Assembly: GCF_025949665.1 (NCBI RefSeq)
Contig: NZ_JAPDFT010000001.1
Location: 682,001 to 746,000 of the forward strand
Source: Chryseobacterium viscerum
GTDB lineage: Bacteria > Bacteroidota > Bacteroidia > Flavobacteriales > Weeksellaceae
DNA length: 64,000 nt
Reading direction: 5' to 3'
Position 1 is the stretch's first letter, and each line of letters begins with the position of its first letter. The notes beneath the pieces are model-generated. The model did no database searches and was not told the origin of the DNA. It saw nothing but the letters and a program-made list of their open reading frames with translations. The position numbers and the translations under genes were made by a program. Shown piece by piece: positions 27,101 to 36,405 of this stretch.

Positions 27101-28981
27101 ATGAATAAAAATATCTCGAATTCCGATAAGATTTCTGAGAATCATATTCCCGGAATCAACCGTGTGGTAAAGCTGGATATTGTGATTGAAGGCAAAATTA
27201 TCAAACACTTCAAGCATTTCCGTTTACAGCAAAGTGCCAGAAGACATCACAATTTTGAACTTATTTTGGCCCATGATTCTCTTGGAGAAGCTCAAAACCA
27301 TACTCTGGAACAGGCACGCCAGTTTTTGGGAAAGAGGATTACTATTGTCTTCAAATATAAAGACTATGAAAGTGAGAGTCCTGAAAGAACTTTTGTAGGA
27401 GTTATCACCAAAGCCGCATTCAGCCAGGAAAAAATGAGTTTGGGAAATATTGTACTGAGAGGTCAAAGCCCTACCATTTTGATGGATGCCGCTCCCCATA
27501 CCCAGAGTTTTGGAGGAGATCAGGCTGTCAATACAGGAATCATTGCCAACAAAATATGTAAAGAAGCACTGGGATCAGAGAAATTTGATTTCAGAGTAGA
27601 TACCCAGAATAAAAGCTATATCAATTATAGTGCACAATATAACGAAACCCATTACAATTATCTCGCAAGAACTGCAGAAGCATATGGAGAACAGTTTTAT
27701 TATGATGGCGAAGTACTTCATTTCGGAAAACTTCCTCCTTCAGAAAAACCAATCCGGCTTGTATACGGAAGCAATGCAACAGATGTTCAGGTGGAGCTGA
27801 ATGCTGTACATACCAACCCTCAGTTTTTTGGTTATAATAGCAGCAGCCATACTAAAATGGAAGGTTCTGAAAATAACATAAGACATTTAGGTGAAATACC
27901 TTCCAAAGCTTATGAACTGAATAATAATATTTTTAAAACCCGTTCACTTTCTCCGGCACCTATCAATGCCAATATGTTTGTGGATGTGAGTGATTCTCAG
28001 AAAAGTGCTGCCGGAAGCGCTGCCGTAGAAGTATTTACTGTTTCAGGAAATACAACCGTTCCGTTTTTATATCCGGGTTGTCTTGCAGATATCGAAATGC
28101 GGAAGCCGGATACCAGTCAGACTTCTTATTTTACAAAACTTACAATTACCGAAGTTTCTCATGAAGTCAATGCCCGAGGGTATTACACAGGAAGCTTTGA
28201 AGCAATCGCTGAAGGGACAGGCTTTATGCCAAAACCTGAATTTATAGAACCTAAGGCTGAACCACAGGTTGCCACCGTTATTTCCAATACAGACCCGCTT
28301 AATCAGGGAAGAATACAGGTGAGATTTGACTGGCAGAAAAATCCCGATACAACCCATTTTATCCGAATGATGAGCCCTGATGCAGGAGGGACAGATGTGA
28401 TCACTCAAAACAGAGGTTTTGTAGCCATACCGGAAGTAGGAGATCAGGTAATGGTAGGTTTTGAATATCATCATCCCGATTTCCCGTTTGCAATGGGAGG
28501 AATGTTCCATGGGCAGGTGGCATTGGGTGGAAGCATCAACAATCACCTTAAATCTATTCAGACAAGGAGTGGTAATAAAGTGATCTTTAATGATCAGGAA
28601 GGAAGTATTTTCATAGAAGATCCAAGCGGAAATACTTATTTAATGGATGGAAAAGGAAATATTATCGTTAATGCTCCCAAAAATATAACCTTCACTGCCG
28701 GGGAAAATGTGCAGATCAATGCAGGCAAAAATATCATTGCTTCAGCGCAGAGAAATGTCAATATTATGGCCGGTGAAGATATCACGGAAACAGCCAATGA
28801 TGATTACAATCTGACAGCAAGCAATATTATTGAAACGGCTGAAGCCGGCAGAAAATCTACAGCCAAAAATATTACAGAAAATATGGAGGCTGGCTCTTAC
28901 ATCAGTACAAAAGATGCCATCAACGTAGAAAGTGCCAAGGAAGTGCTTATCAATAGTGGTAAACAGGTAAAAATGCAGTAA
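27101..28981 (+). CDS. vgrG: T6SS spike protein VgrG (TssI)
   Basis: About 626 residues from the ATG at 27101; an upstream TTG frame adds 14 residues and is less likely. The N-terminal region resembles phage gp27 (baseplate hub). An OB-fold gp5-like domain lies around 400-470 (DPLNQGRIQVRFDWQ, VAIPEVGDQVMVGFE, FPFAMGGMFHGQ). The C-terminus is a repetitive beta-helix spike (GNIIVNAPKNITFTAGEN, NVNIMAGEDITETAND). It has no C-terminal effector extension. It forms the tip of the Hcp tube and should carry the PAAR-like effector encoded 3.2 kb downstream. The next gene begins 1 bp after its stop. Confidence 0.94.
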   Translation: MNKNISNSDKISENHIPGINRVVKLDIVIEGKIIKHFKHFRLQQSARRHHNFELILAHDSLGEAQNHTLEQARQFLGKRITIVFKYKDYESESPERTFVGVITKAAFSQEKMSLGNIVLRGQSPTILMDAAPHTQSFGGDQAVNTGIIANKICKEALGSEKFDFRVDTQNKSYINYSAQYNETHYNYLARTAEAYGEQFYYDGEVLHFGKLPPSEKPIRLVYGSNATDVQVELNAVHTNPQFFGYNSSSHTKMEGSENNIRHLGEIPSKAYELNNNIFKTRSLSPAPINANMFVDVSDSQKSAAGSAAVEVFTVSGNTTVPFLYPGCLADIEMRKPDTSQTSYFTKLTITEVSHEVNARGYYTGSFEAIAEGTGFMPKPEFIEPKAEPQVATVISNTDPLNQGRIQVRFDWQKNPDTTHFIRMMSPDAGGTDVITQNRGFVAIPEVGDQVMVGFEYHHPDFPFAMGGMFHGQVALGGSINNHLKSIQTRSGNKVIFNDQEGSIFIEDPSGNTYLMDGKGNIIVNAPKNITFTAGENVQINAGKNIIASAQRNVNIMAGEDITETANDDYNLTASNIIETAEAGRKSTAKNITENMEAGSYISTKDAINVESAKEVLINSGKQVKMQ

Positions 28982-28982
28982 T

Positions 28983-30326
28983 ATGGCAGGCGAAGGCGGA
29001 AATATCGTAAGAAATGTCTTTGGGAAGTCCTACAAGGAAGCTGAACATATTATGAAAGATGCTTCCAAAGGGACTCTGGATTTTAAATCTCCCCAGGAAA
29101 ATACCTTTTATGGAAAAAAGGGAGGAAAGAAATTTGATGAATATCAGGCGAAAAAAGAAACTCTTCCAGTGAGAGTTTTAAAAGTAAAATGTTATGAAGA
29201 TTTTGCATGTACAAAAGAAGTAACGGTTATAGAGAAAGAAAGAAAATATTTCTATAAAGTAACCCAATATAATAGAACTCCTACTAAAGCAGAAGTGAAA
29301 AATCTTAAATGGGCAATACAATATGATGATGGAAATATTTCTAATGCTATGCAAGTAACTGGAGAAGAGAAGATTTCTTTTTTTGTTTCTGATAATAGTC
29401 AGGTAATGAGAGTTCGTGTATATGCCTTTTTTAAAACGCCAAATAAAAATGCAAGTACAGAAGTATTTACAAAACATATAGAATTAGAAATTACTGATAA
29501 ATCAGTTGGGTATTCCATAATGAGATTGTTTGATGTAGCAGATGACTTTACAACTACTATGTTAAAAGATAAGTTTCCTGCTTGTATTGTTAATGTTTAT
29601 AGTGTAACAATAAAATACTATGAGGGAAATGAAGTTGTAGAACATGGGAGTTTTGGTGTTACCAGGGATGGATGGCAAAAAATTGATGAGAAAGATGGAA
29701 AATATTTTATGATAAACAGAGCCTTTGAACCTAAAGAAAGTAATCAAAATACTTATAAAGTTGCTCATAGTTTTGTTCCATCTCAATATAAAGGACTAAT
29801 GAAAATAGATGCTTTTGAATTACATTCTTTTGAAGGAAAAGCAAATTTACCTGCGGAACCAATTTATACAAATTATAAATTGGATAATAAAACACCTATT
29901 AATCATAGTAGAAACAAAATAGATGAGGTTACGAATGTAAATATTCATATTGGAGGACACTATACCAGAGGGCGAACAATGAAAAGGCCAGTAGAAGTTC
30001 AATATTCTTCTCCTACAACAGGAATACCTACAGGAACAAGTTATAAGATAGAGGAAGTCGGAATCCATTGGCTTGGAGGGTCATTGGGATGTTTTGCTTT
30101 TGTTGAACCAGAAGATATAAAACCAGATATAAAATCTGCATTTGCAGCTCATAATAATAATGAATATAGTAAGCACACATCAAATCGACCTTGGCAAAAT
30201 CTAGTTGATAAAATACATAAATTAGAAACTGAATATAAAGCTCAAATAATAGTTAAAGTTGTTAAGCGAAGTAATTATAAAAAAGTAATTCCTGATTTCG
30301 ATCCAAAAAGCATTTTATGGGAATAA
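28983..30326 (+). CDS. probable VgrG-linked T6SS effector with C-terminal SxGC cysteine motif
   Basis: A 447-residue protein starting 1 bp after vgrG. The first 60 residues (MAGEGGNIVRNVFGKSYKEA...) have base composition like the flanking genes, but the rest is clearly more AT-rich. The middle looks beta-rich. The C-terminal domain (about 315-445) has NIHIGGHY (His322, His326) and GIHWLGGSLGC (His362, Ser367, Cys370). The SxGC with preceding His recalls L,D-transpeptidase-like and DUF5675-like folds. A peptidoglycan-directed activity is inferred, not proven. It overlaps the next small membrane gene by 10 bp, the usual effector-immunity coupling. Confidence 0.65.
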   Translation: MAGEGGNIVRNVFGKSYKEAEHIMKDASKGTLDFKSPQENTFYGKKGGKKFDEYQAKKETLPVRVLKVKCYEDFACTKEVTVIEKERKYFYKVTQYNRTPTKAEVKNLKWAIQYDDGNISNAMQVTGEEKISFFVSDNSQVMRVRVYAFFKTPNKNASTEVFTKHIELEITDKSVGYSIMRLFDVADDFTTTMLKDKFPACIVNVYSVTIKYYEGNEVVEHGSFGVTRDGWQKIDEKDGKYFMINRAFEPKESNQNTYKVAHSFVPSQYKGLMKIDAFELHSFEGKANLPAEPIYTNYKLDNKTPINHSRNKIDEVTNVNIHIGGHYTRGRTMKRPVEVQYSSPTTGIPTGTSYKIEEVGIHWLGGSLGCFAFVEPEDIKPDIKSAFAAHNNNEYSKHTSNRPWQNLVDKIHKLETEYKAQIIVKVVKRSNYKKVIPDFDPKSILWE

Positions 30327-30559
30327 TAAATAATAAATCTAAAATAGCTATAGGTATAATAATATCTCTAGGAGTTGTTTTTCTAATAAGGGCATATGTC
30401 ATCTATTCCTTTTACAAAAATGATGAATTGTATGGAGATGGTATTCCTGATAGTACTAAGTATGACAGAGAATTTTTATCAACAGTGTTATATTCTGTTT
30501 TGATAATGATTTTTCTGTCAGTTATTAGTATTCTGATATTTAAAAGAAAACAGAAATGA
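30317..30559 (+). CDS. small two-TM protein, candidate immunity protein
   Basis: An 80-residue protein with TM segments at about 10-32 and 58-76 and a polar loop between (KNDELYGDGIPDSTKYDRE). The positive N-terminus and C-terminal RKQK suggest both ends are cytoplasmic and the loop periplasmic. It overlaps the effector's 3' end by 10 bp and is equally AT-rich. Protection against the upstream effector in the periplasm is inferred from position only; I recognise no family. Confidence 0.55.
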   Translation: MGIINNKSKIAIGIIISLGVVFLIRAYVIYSFYKNDELYGDGIPDSTKYDREFLSTVLYSVLIMIFLSVISILIFKRKQK

Positions 30560-30739
30560 ATTCAATTTAAGTATTGGGTAATATTGGATGAATAAAAATG
30601 TCCCATATTATTTGTATCAGTAAAATTTAGAGTATGAAAAATTTATCAATATTACTTTTGGGAATTGTAGGAACAAACTTGATTTAAAAGACAACATACT
30701 TTGGGAATAAATTTTAAAAATAAACAATTCAGATTATTA

Positions 30740-31025
30740 ATGTTTGAATTTAATGATCGGAAGTTGACAAATAAGGTAACCGTTCAAATAATAAATATTT
30801 GTTCAATCTTATGTTTCCTTTTTTTTGACTTTTTGGGTTGTAGGGGTTTGTCTATCTGCTTTGTTTTTAGGGTGTTTTACATCAAATACAGATAACAATT
30901 CAGATTGTTTAAGCAATGAAGAAATTGCGCTGCTTTTTGGGAAAGTTATTTTGATTTTTTTAATAATTAATACATTGATAAGTTTCATTGTTTTTACAAT
31001 GAGTGGATCAGAAAAAAACCAATAA
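30740..31025 (+). pseudogene. frameshifted small two-TM protein (probable decayed immunity gene)
   Basis: An ATG at 30740 opens a frame (MFEFNDRKLTNKVTVQ...) that leaves register at a run of eight T's (30819-30826). Skipping one T joins it to LTFWVVGVCLSALFLGC..., which continues to the stop at 31025. The joined product would be about 94 residues with a long hydrophobic N-terminal stretch, a polar loop (TSNTDNNSDCLSNEE) and a second TM, like its neighbours. Just upstream (30634-30687) a 17-codon remnant, MKNLSILLLGIVGTNLI, resembles a truncated signal peptide. Alternatively, translation uses an unseen start in the second frame. Confidence 0.45.
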
Positions 31026-31076
31026 AGCTTTTTAGAAAAGCGATACAATTAACAAAACATTTTATTCCAAAAAAAT

Positions 31077-31319
31077 ATGAAGAAAAGAATAATAACGGCA
31101 GGAGGATTTATAGGAATAGTATTCTCAATATGGGATTCCATGGTGGATAATGCTGATACAGCTTCATTAGAGGATCATTTGAGTGCCAGGTTTGTTTTCA
31201 GCTCAGTTTTTAGTTTGAAAACATTGGTATATCTGATTATCGGAATGGTTTCAGGATGGATAATCAATTTTATGATCAATAAAATCAGCGAGCTGCATAG
31301 AGAGTGGAATGACTTTTAA
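31077..31319 (+). CDS. small two-TM protein in T6SS cargo cluster
   Basis: An 80-residue protein. TM1 is about 5-20, a polar segment with DNADTASLEDH follows, and TM2 is about 48-67 (LVYLIIGMVSGWIINFMI). It is the third consecutive short two-TM protein after the effector and is less AT-rich than the two before it. It may be another immunity protein or a conserved companion of the following gene, 25 bp downstream. No family is recognised. Confidence 0.55.
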   Translation: MKKRIITAGGFIGIVFSIWDSMVDNADTASLEDHLSARFVFSSVFSLKTLVYLIIGMVSGWIINFMINKISELHREWNDF

Positions 31320-31344
31320 ATTATAGGAAATAATAAAATCCAAT

Positions 31345-32139
31345 ATGGTAGAAACGAGAGTAAAACCTTTTCAGAAATATGCTTTAGGAACTCATGATTA
31401 TCATGTGGAGAATGCTCTTGAAATACAGTTTGGAGAAGCAAAAGGGTTTTATTCATCTTATAGAATTACACTGCAGGAGAAAGAGAATGAAGATCATACA
31501 AAAAACTGGCTGATAGAAAAGGTAGATGATTCCTCTTTTCCCTCTGAAAATAAATTTATGGAGATCCTTTTTATTCTGGAACAGAGCTCTTATCCTCTGG
31601 AAATAAAAGTGGATGAAAAAGGAAGTTTTCTGAGAGCTGCAGACCATCATAAAAATATAGAAAACTGGAAACTTAAAACGGCAGGCCTTCAGGAAAAATA
31701 CCAGAATGCTGAGGTCTTCAGAAATCAATATCTGGCTGCGTTTGATGATGAAGCTGGTTTTTATAAAAACAAACTGAAAGAACCCTTCTGGAATCTGCTG
31801 TTATTTGCTCCTTATTATGTAGATAACGGAGGTGAAAATCCTGAATCTATCGTTTGGAATATCAAAGGAATTGGTGATGTAGAATGTTCAGGAGTTATCA
31901 GAGCAGAACAGAGGGACTATGGCTTTAATGCCTTTTTTACTTCCGAAATCAAAGTTCCGGAAACCCTGCAAAAAGAATTAGAAAAGAAATACCTGTATCA
32001 GTCGGGACAATATCAGGTGAAATTAAGCATAGAAATGGAATACAACTCCCGTAAAAAACAGTATTCCAAAAAGAAAGCTGACTTTATATTGTCAGATGGA
32101 GAAAAAACAGTATACCGGGAAACGATCACAATGACTTAA
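31345..32139 (+). CDS. unknown protein between vgrG effector and PAAR-like gene (possible adaptor)
   Basis: A 264-residue soluble protein with no signal peptide or TM segment. It mixes strands and charged helices (YSSYRITLQEKENEDH, FWNLLLFAPYYVDNG, YQVKLSIEMEYNSRKKQYSKKK). I recognise no domain. It ends 18 bp before the PAAR-like effector, and its composition matches the conserved backbone rather than the AT-rich cargo. In other T6SS clusters the gene before a PAAR or effector gene is often an adaptor loading it on VgrG, so that role is a reasonable guess. Confidence 0.6.
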   Translation: MVETRVKPFQKYALGTHDYHVENALEIQFGEAKGFYSSYRITLQEKENEDHTKNWLIEKVDDSSFPSENKFMEILFILEQSSYPLEIKVDEKGSFLRAADHHKNIENWKLKTAGLQEKYQNAEVFRNQYLAAFDDEAGFYKNKLKEPFWNLLLFAPYYVDNGGENPESIVWNIKGIGDVECSGVIRAEQRDYGFNAFFTSEIKVPETLQKELEKKYLYQSGQYQVKLSIEMEYNSRKKQYSKKKADFILSDGEKTVYRETITMT

Positions 32140-32157
32140 TCTTTATGAACAAATGAC

Positions 32158-35100
32158 ATGGCGGATAAAGGATACATCATTATAGAAGGAGCCACTGCGT
32201 ACTGCAGCAGCTCGGTAACCAACAATTCTAATGGAACCGCGGTTCCATTGGAAGTGAAAAGCCAGAAAAAAAAGCTGGGCAAAAACAAATATTTTGCACA
32301 GAATAAGCCTGTAGCAACTTACCTTGACGATAAAGCCGACAGCTTCGGTGGTGGCAACGGATTTGGAAACTGTAAAGGCTCAGATGGTAAAACTTACCCA
32401 TGTAAAGGCAAATGCAGTATTAAATATAAAGACTATTATGAAAACGTAGAGTTCAACAAAAGTATGAAAATACTGTTGGATGCATCTACAGGAAATTGCC
32501 CGGGATATGGTGTTCCCGGAACTATTGCTTTTGCAACTACCGGGCAGGCTAATAATGTTTCCCAGATCGAAGTCAAAGAAGCAGATGAGTTTTCTGTAGC
32601 CAACACTTCACCACAATGGCCTTCATCTGCTGCGTCTGAAGCCAGCATATCTGTGTCATCAATTTCGATGATAAGACCAATACCGGCAGATAAGCTTACC
32701 GAAAATTATTACTATATCAAAGGGATGAACGGACCGTTATTTCCCATTGCAAACCCTTTTGGAGGTGATAACCTGGATTTGAAAGCCCAATTTAAAGGTG
32801 ATGAGAAGAAGATTATCTGGGCCCTTTTCAAAGGAGAAGGAACCAAAGATAAAGTAAAAACATTTATAGGATTGGGAAGCAATTTCAGCCAATCTATGAG
32901 CAAAATATTTGACAGTCTTGCAGAAGGGAAGTACAGACTCGAAGCCTATGGTAAAAAACCTGGAGATGCCAAATGCTGTATTAATGTGGAAGTAGTTCAG
33001 GATTTTGTCAAGAAAATTGTCAGTCCGGGTACTTCAACCCTAATTAAAATCCCTCTGCCTGTATCTATTGAACGTAAACTCAGCAGTGCAGCCGACCAGG
33101 CGAAAATATTGAACAGAGGTTTTATTATGCCCGTGAATAGTGTTCAATGGACTGTGAAGCAAGGAACAACAGTGCTTTATAGCAGTTATTCAGGAGTTTC
33201 TTCCTCGCATCTTGTGGATGTAACAGGTATTGGTGATCGTATATTTCTGACTTTTAAAAATGAAGGTAAATATACTGTAGAAGCATTTACAGACCCTACA
33301 GACCCAAAACCGCAGTCTATAGAAGTTAAAATAGAAAACAGCCTGGGGGTAATGGGAGTGAAAGGAGAACCGGGTCTGGTAAGATTCAGTGATACAATCA
33401 AAGTTCAGGCTTCCAAATTCAATGTCAATTATATACCTTCCGGAACCTCTGTATATTGGTATCTTAAAAAAGAGGGAATTGGAAGAGTAGCTTTATTTGA
33501 AAATTCACCTTCTTTCAAAACAGGTACCATCAGCAAGAAGGTTGCTGAATTGCTGTATAATGATGCTAAACTGGCCAGTGATCAGTATTTCGGGAAATAT
33601 ATATTGGAAGCTTATGCCAACCCGCTGGGAGAAGGAAAGCAGCCCGGATTTTCAGGATCAGACTGTTTTAATTTTGAGGTGATTCAAAATGTAATAGATA
33701 AATTCACCCTTCCGGCTACTAATATTCCAAAAGGAACCAAAGTAAAGTATACCGCAACGGCAAGAATTGCTACGCTGGCAGGAAATGAAGCTATAAAAAT
33801 AGAAGTTCCAGATAAAGTGACCAATAACGGGGATGGAACCATTACGTTCAATGATCTCGGAGAATATACTATTTCTTCATATTTAACTGGAGATTATACC
33901 GACGGGAAGAAAATTGAGGTTAAAGTAAAAGTCTCAGAACCAATCGTAAAAAGAGCTCTTTGGGCCTATGGGACAGGAGTAAAACGTACTGAAACCGGTT
34001 TTGGAGAAGAAACGTATGGCTTTCTTGAAATTGATGGTCTTCAGAACCAGGCTTTAAAAGTAAAAGTATGGGTAAAAGGGGAAGGAGATAATTTCTATAA
34101 AGAGAAAGACAAATATATGCTGGAGGAAAAAACCGTTACACTTAACAATGAAGGTAAAGCTTCCTTCCTTATTACCACCAATGATGATTATAAGAAAAAA
34201 CTGGCGGCAGCTATTCCAAAAACAACGGAAAATCCCAACCCGTCTTACCGTCTGGTATTTACAATAGAACTTCAGGCAAGCTCTTCCGCAGATATTGTTC
34301 TTCCCGGAAATATTACCATTCAGGGGACGCGTCCCGTAGTTGTAGACAATACTACGACCTATCTGGAAGTTCTGGATTCCAATGAAGAACTGGTGATGAC
34401 TTCCGAGCAGAAAATTGTCTCCATCATGTTCTCCACAGAAAATGGTAAAGATATCCAGCGGGAGCAGACTTTCTATGGAAAAACCCACAAACTTTGGGTG
34501 CATACTGTCAATATGACTGAAGAAGTTCTGAAAATTGACGTTTTGAAAGAAATTCCTAAAGAAGGATTAAATGAAAAAGATCATATAACCTATACCCACG
34601 AAAGCAAACAAAGCTACAACGAAGAAAAAACAGGAAAAGACGGCCTGTTGGAGGTTTCCTTCACTGCAAAAGAAGAATGGAAAAATCCTCCAAAAAACTT
34701 TGATTACTACATAGCACAGGTTTCCCGGCAAGTGCAAGACCCAGCCGATCCCAAAAAGAAAGTCTGGAAAATAGAAAAAAGCCAGTTTACAATCAATAGT
34801 ACGCTTCCTGCTGATCTGGTTCGGACAGAGGATATGGAAAAACTGGGGATCAAAGCTTATAAAAAAGACGGAACACCTTTTACAAAAGAAGAAATGCTGG
34901 AATTAAGGAAACAGTTTATTTTCTATGAAGGTGGTTGCCTTAAAGTGTCACAGAAAGAAACACCTGAAGCCATTGATAATGATGTGATGCCTGTGGTTGT
35001 GGAAATGGCGGAGGTGAAAAGAGAGGGAGAAAATGGGTGCCCACGATGTAAAGCTGAAATTACAGTTGATATACTCAAAAAAGTATATAAAAATGCAAAA

Positions 35101-36390
35101 GATGAGGATCTTCAAGAGTTAGCATTAACTTTAAATAAATACAGAAATATTTTTGAACTCAATACTTGCGCAAGAAAAGCTCATTTTTTCGCACAATCAT
35201 TACAAGAAGCAGGAACTAATTTAAAAGGAGGTCTTCATGGAGAAAGTTTAGATTATGCCGCTGAAGATTTACCAAAACATTTTAAAAACTTTAGGGCAAA
35301 CCCTGAACTGGGGAAACAAAGTCCCCCTAATGATGAAGCTTATGAGTATGGTAGAAGTTCCAAAAACGGTTATAAATCTAATGAAAAAAAGATTGCAGAA
35401 ATAGCATATGGAGGAAGGCTTGGAAATGAATCTGTTGATGATACATGGAATTTTAGAGGTAGAGGATTGTTGCAAATAACGGGAAAAGGTAATTATAAAG
35501 AAATTCAAAAGAAAATAGATGAAAAAGCGGGTGACTCCGGTGTTACAATTGTTGATGGAGTAGATAGGGACTATACCCCTAAGGAAGCTGCAATAACTGG
35601 GATGGCAGATTGGTATAAGGATTCTATGTATTTAAAAGCTGATGATACAGGTAAATTGGCAGATGATGTTGTTGTTGATTCAATTGTTGATATTCTAAAT
35701 AAACTTACACCTTCAAGGCCGCATCGTAAAATTTGGTATCGTGGGGGTAAGCTGGATAATTGGGAGGTTAAAGCAGGTGATTCTATGAAGTCTGTATTTA
35801 GGGTAGGAGAATGTGGTAAAGGTACAGGATTGAATTTGGTAGGAGATGCTCCATGGTTTCAAGCTGCATGGAAAGAATATGAAAAATATAAAGGATTAAG
35901 AGAAATGGATAGTCCCTTAAAGGAAAAGATTACTGAGTACTTTGATGTTTCTTCTGCTGCTGGATTGGGTTATGATTATACAAATCCATGGTGTGGTGCA
36001 TTTTTGGCTTGGTGTTTTGATCAAACTCAAGATTATAAAAGGATTAATACTCCTAAAAGCGCAGCTGCCTTTGGTTGGAAGGGAAGTACATGGGAAAATG
36101 GAGAGGATTGTAATGCTTTTGTAGGAGCTTTAATAGTTTTTGATTATTCACATGTGGCATTAATTGCTGGTGAAAATTTAGATAGAACAAGATATGTATA
36201 TTTGGGAGGGAATCAAGGGAATGGAGAAAAAACAGCAGGATATCAAAAAATAATATTAGGTTCTGTTGATAAAGAAAGTAAATCGATTGTTGCTATTACT
36301 AAACCTAAAAAATATACAATATCTGTAAAAGATAAAGAACTTCCAAAGTATGATGTTAATGCTGAAAACACGAAAGAAAGTTCCAGATAA
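32158..36390 (+). CDS. PAAR-like (DUF4280) T6SS effector with GH19 and CHAP-type peptidoglycan hydrolase domains
   Basis: A 1410-residue multidomain protein. Residues 1-115 match the DUF4280 PAAR-like tip (GATAYCSSS, CKGKCSIKYKDYYENV, NCPGYGVPGTIAF). About 180-980 is a series of Ig-like beta domains. About 993-1190 is a GH19-type hydrolase: E1017 in AHFFAQSLQEAG and FRGRGLLQITGKGNY (1099 on). About 1210-1385 is a CHAP/TIGR02594-like amidase: PWFQAAWKEYEKYKG, Cys1279 in NPWCGAFLAW, His1332 in YSHVALIAG, then LGGNQGN. One tip could thus cut both glycan strands and peptide bonds. From about base 35050 the sequence turns AT-rich, as expected for swapped cargo. The next gene is the likely immunity lipoprotein. 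Confidence 0.85.
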   Translation: MADKGYIIIEGATAYCSSSVTNNSNGTAVPLEVKSQKKKLGKNKYFAQNKPVATYLDDKADSFGGGNGFGNCKGSDGKTYPCKGKCSIKYKDYYENVEFNKSMKILLDASTGNCPGYGVPGTIAFATTGQANNVSQIEVKEADEFSVANTSPQWPSSAASEASISVSSISMIRPIPADKLTENYYYIKGMNGPLFPIANPFGGDNLDLKAQFKGDEKKIIWALFKGEGTKDKVKTFIGLGSNFSQSMSKIFDSLAEGKYRLEAYGKKPGDAKCCINVEVVQDFVKKIVSPGTSTLIKIPLPVSIERKLSSAADQAKILNRGFIMPVNSVQWTVKQGTTVLYSSYSGVSSSHLVDVTGIGDRIFLTFKNEGKYTVEAFTDPTDPKPQSIEVKIENSLGVMGVKGEPGLVRFSDTIKVQASKFNVNYIPSGTSVYWYLKKEGIGRVALFENSPSFKTGTISKKVAELLYNDAKLASDQYFGKYILEAYANPLGEGKQPGFSGSDCFNFEVIQNVIDKFTLPATNIPKGTKVKYTATARIATLAGNEAIKIEVPDKVTNNGDGTITFNDLGEYTISSYLTGDYTDGKKIEVKVKVSEPIVKRALWAYGTGVKRTETGFGEETYGFLEIDGLQNQALKVKVWVKGEGDNFYKEKDKYMLEEKTVTLNNEGKASFLITTNDDYKKKLAAAIPKTTENPNPSYRLVFTIELQASSSADIVLPGNITIQGTRPVVVDNTTTYLEVLDSNEELVMTSEQKIVSIMFSTENGKDIQREQTFYGKTHKLWVHTVNMTEEVLKIDVLKEIPKEGLNEKDHITYTHESKQSYNEEKTGKDGLLEVSFTAKEEWKNPPKNFDYYIAQVSRQVQDPADPKKKVWKIEKSQFTINSTLPADLVRTEDMEKLGIKAYKKDGTPFTKEEMLELRKQFIFYEGGCLKVSQKETPEAIDNDVMPVVVEMAEVKREGENGCPRCKAEITVDILKKVYKNAKDEDLQELALTLNKYRNIFELNTCARKAHFFAQSLQEAGTNLKGGLHGESLDYAAEDLPKHFKNFRANPELGKQSPPNDEAYEYGRSSKNGYKSNEKKIAEIAYGGRLGNESVDDTWNFRGRGLLQITGKGNYKEIQKKIDEKAGDSGVTIVDGVDRDYTPKEAAITGMADWYKDSMYLKADDTGKLADDVVVDSIVDILNKLTPSRPHRKIWYRGGKLDNWEVKAGDSMKSVFRVGECGKGTGLNLVGDAPWFQAAWKEYEKYKGLREMDSPLKEKITEYFDVSSAAGLGYDYTNPWCGAFLAWCFDQTQDYKRINTPKSAAAFGWKGSTWENGEDCNAFVGALIVFDYSHVALIAGENLDRTRYVYLGGNQGNGEKTAGYQKIILGSVDKESKSIVAITKPKKYTISVKDKELPKYDVNAENTKESSR

Positions 36391-36405
36391 TAAAATATAA
36401 TTTAT

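Noticed and set aside
28067..28546. 159-codon minus-strand frame inside vgrG
   Set aside because: It is a shadow of the conserved VgrG OB-fold region; no start context or family.
30701..30895. Stand-alone 64-codon gene
   Set aside because: Its second half loses register with the hydrophobic protein that continues in another frame; it is better read as part of a frameshifted gene.
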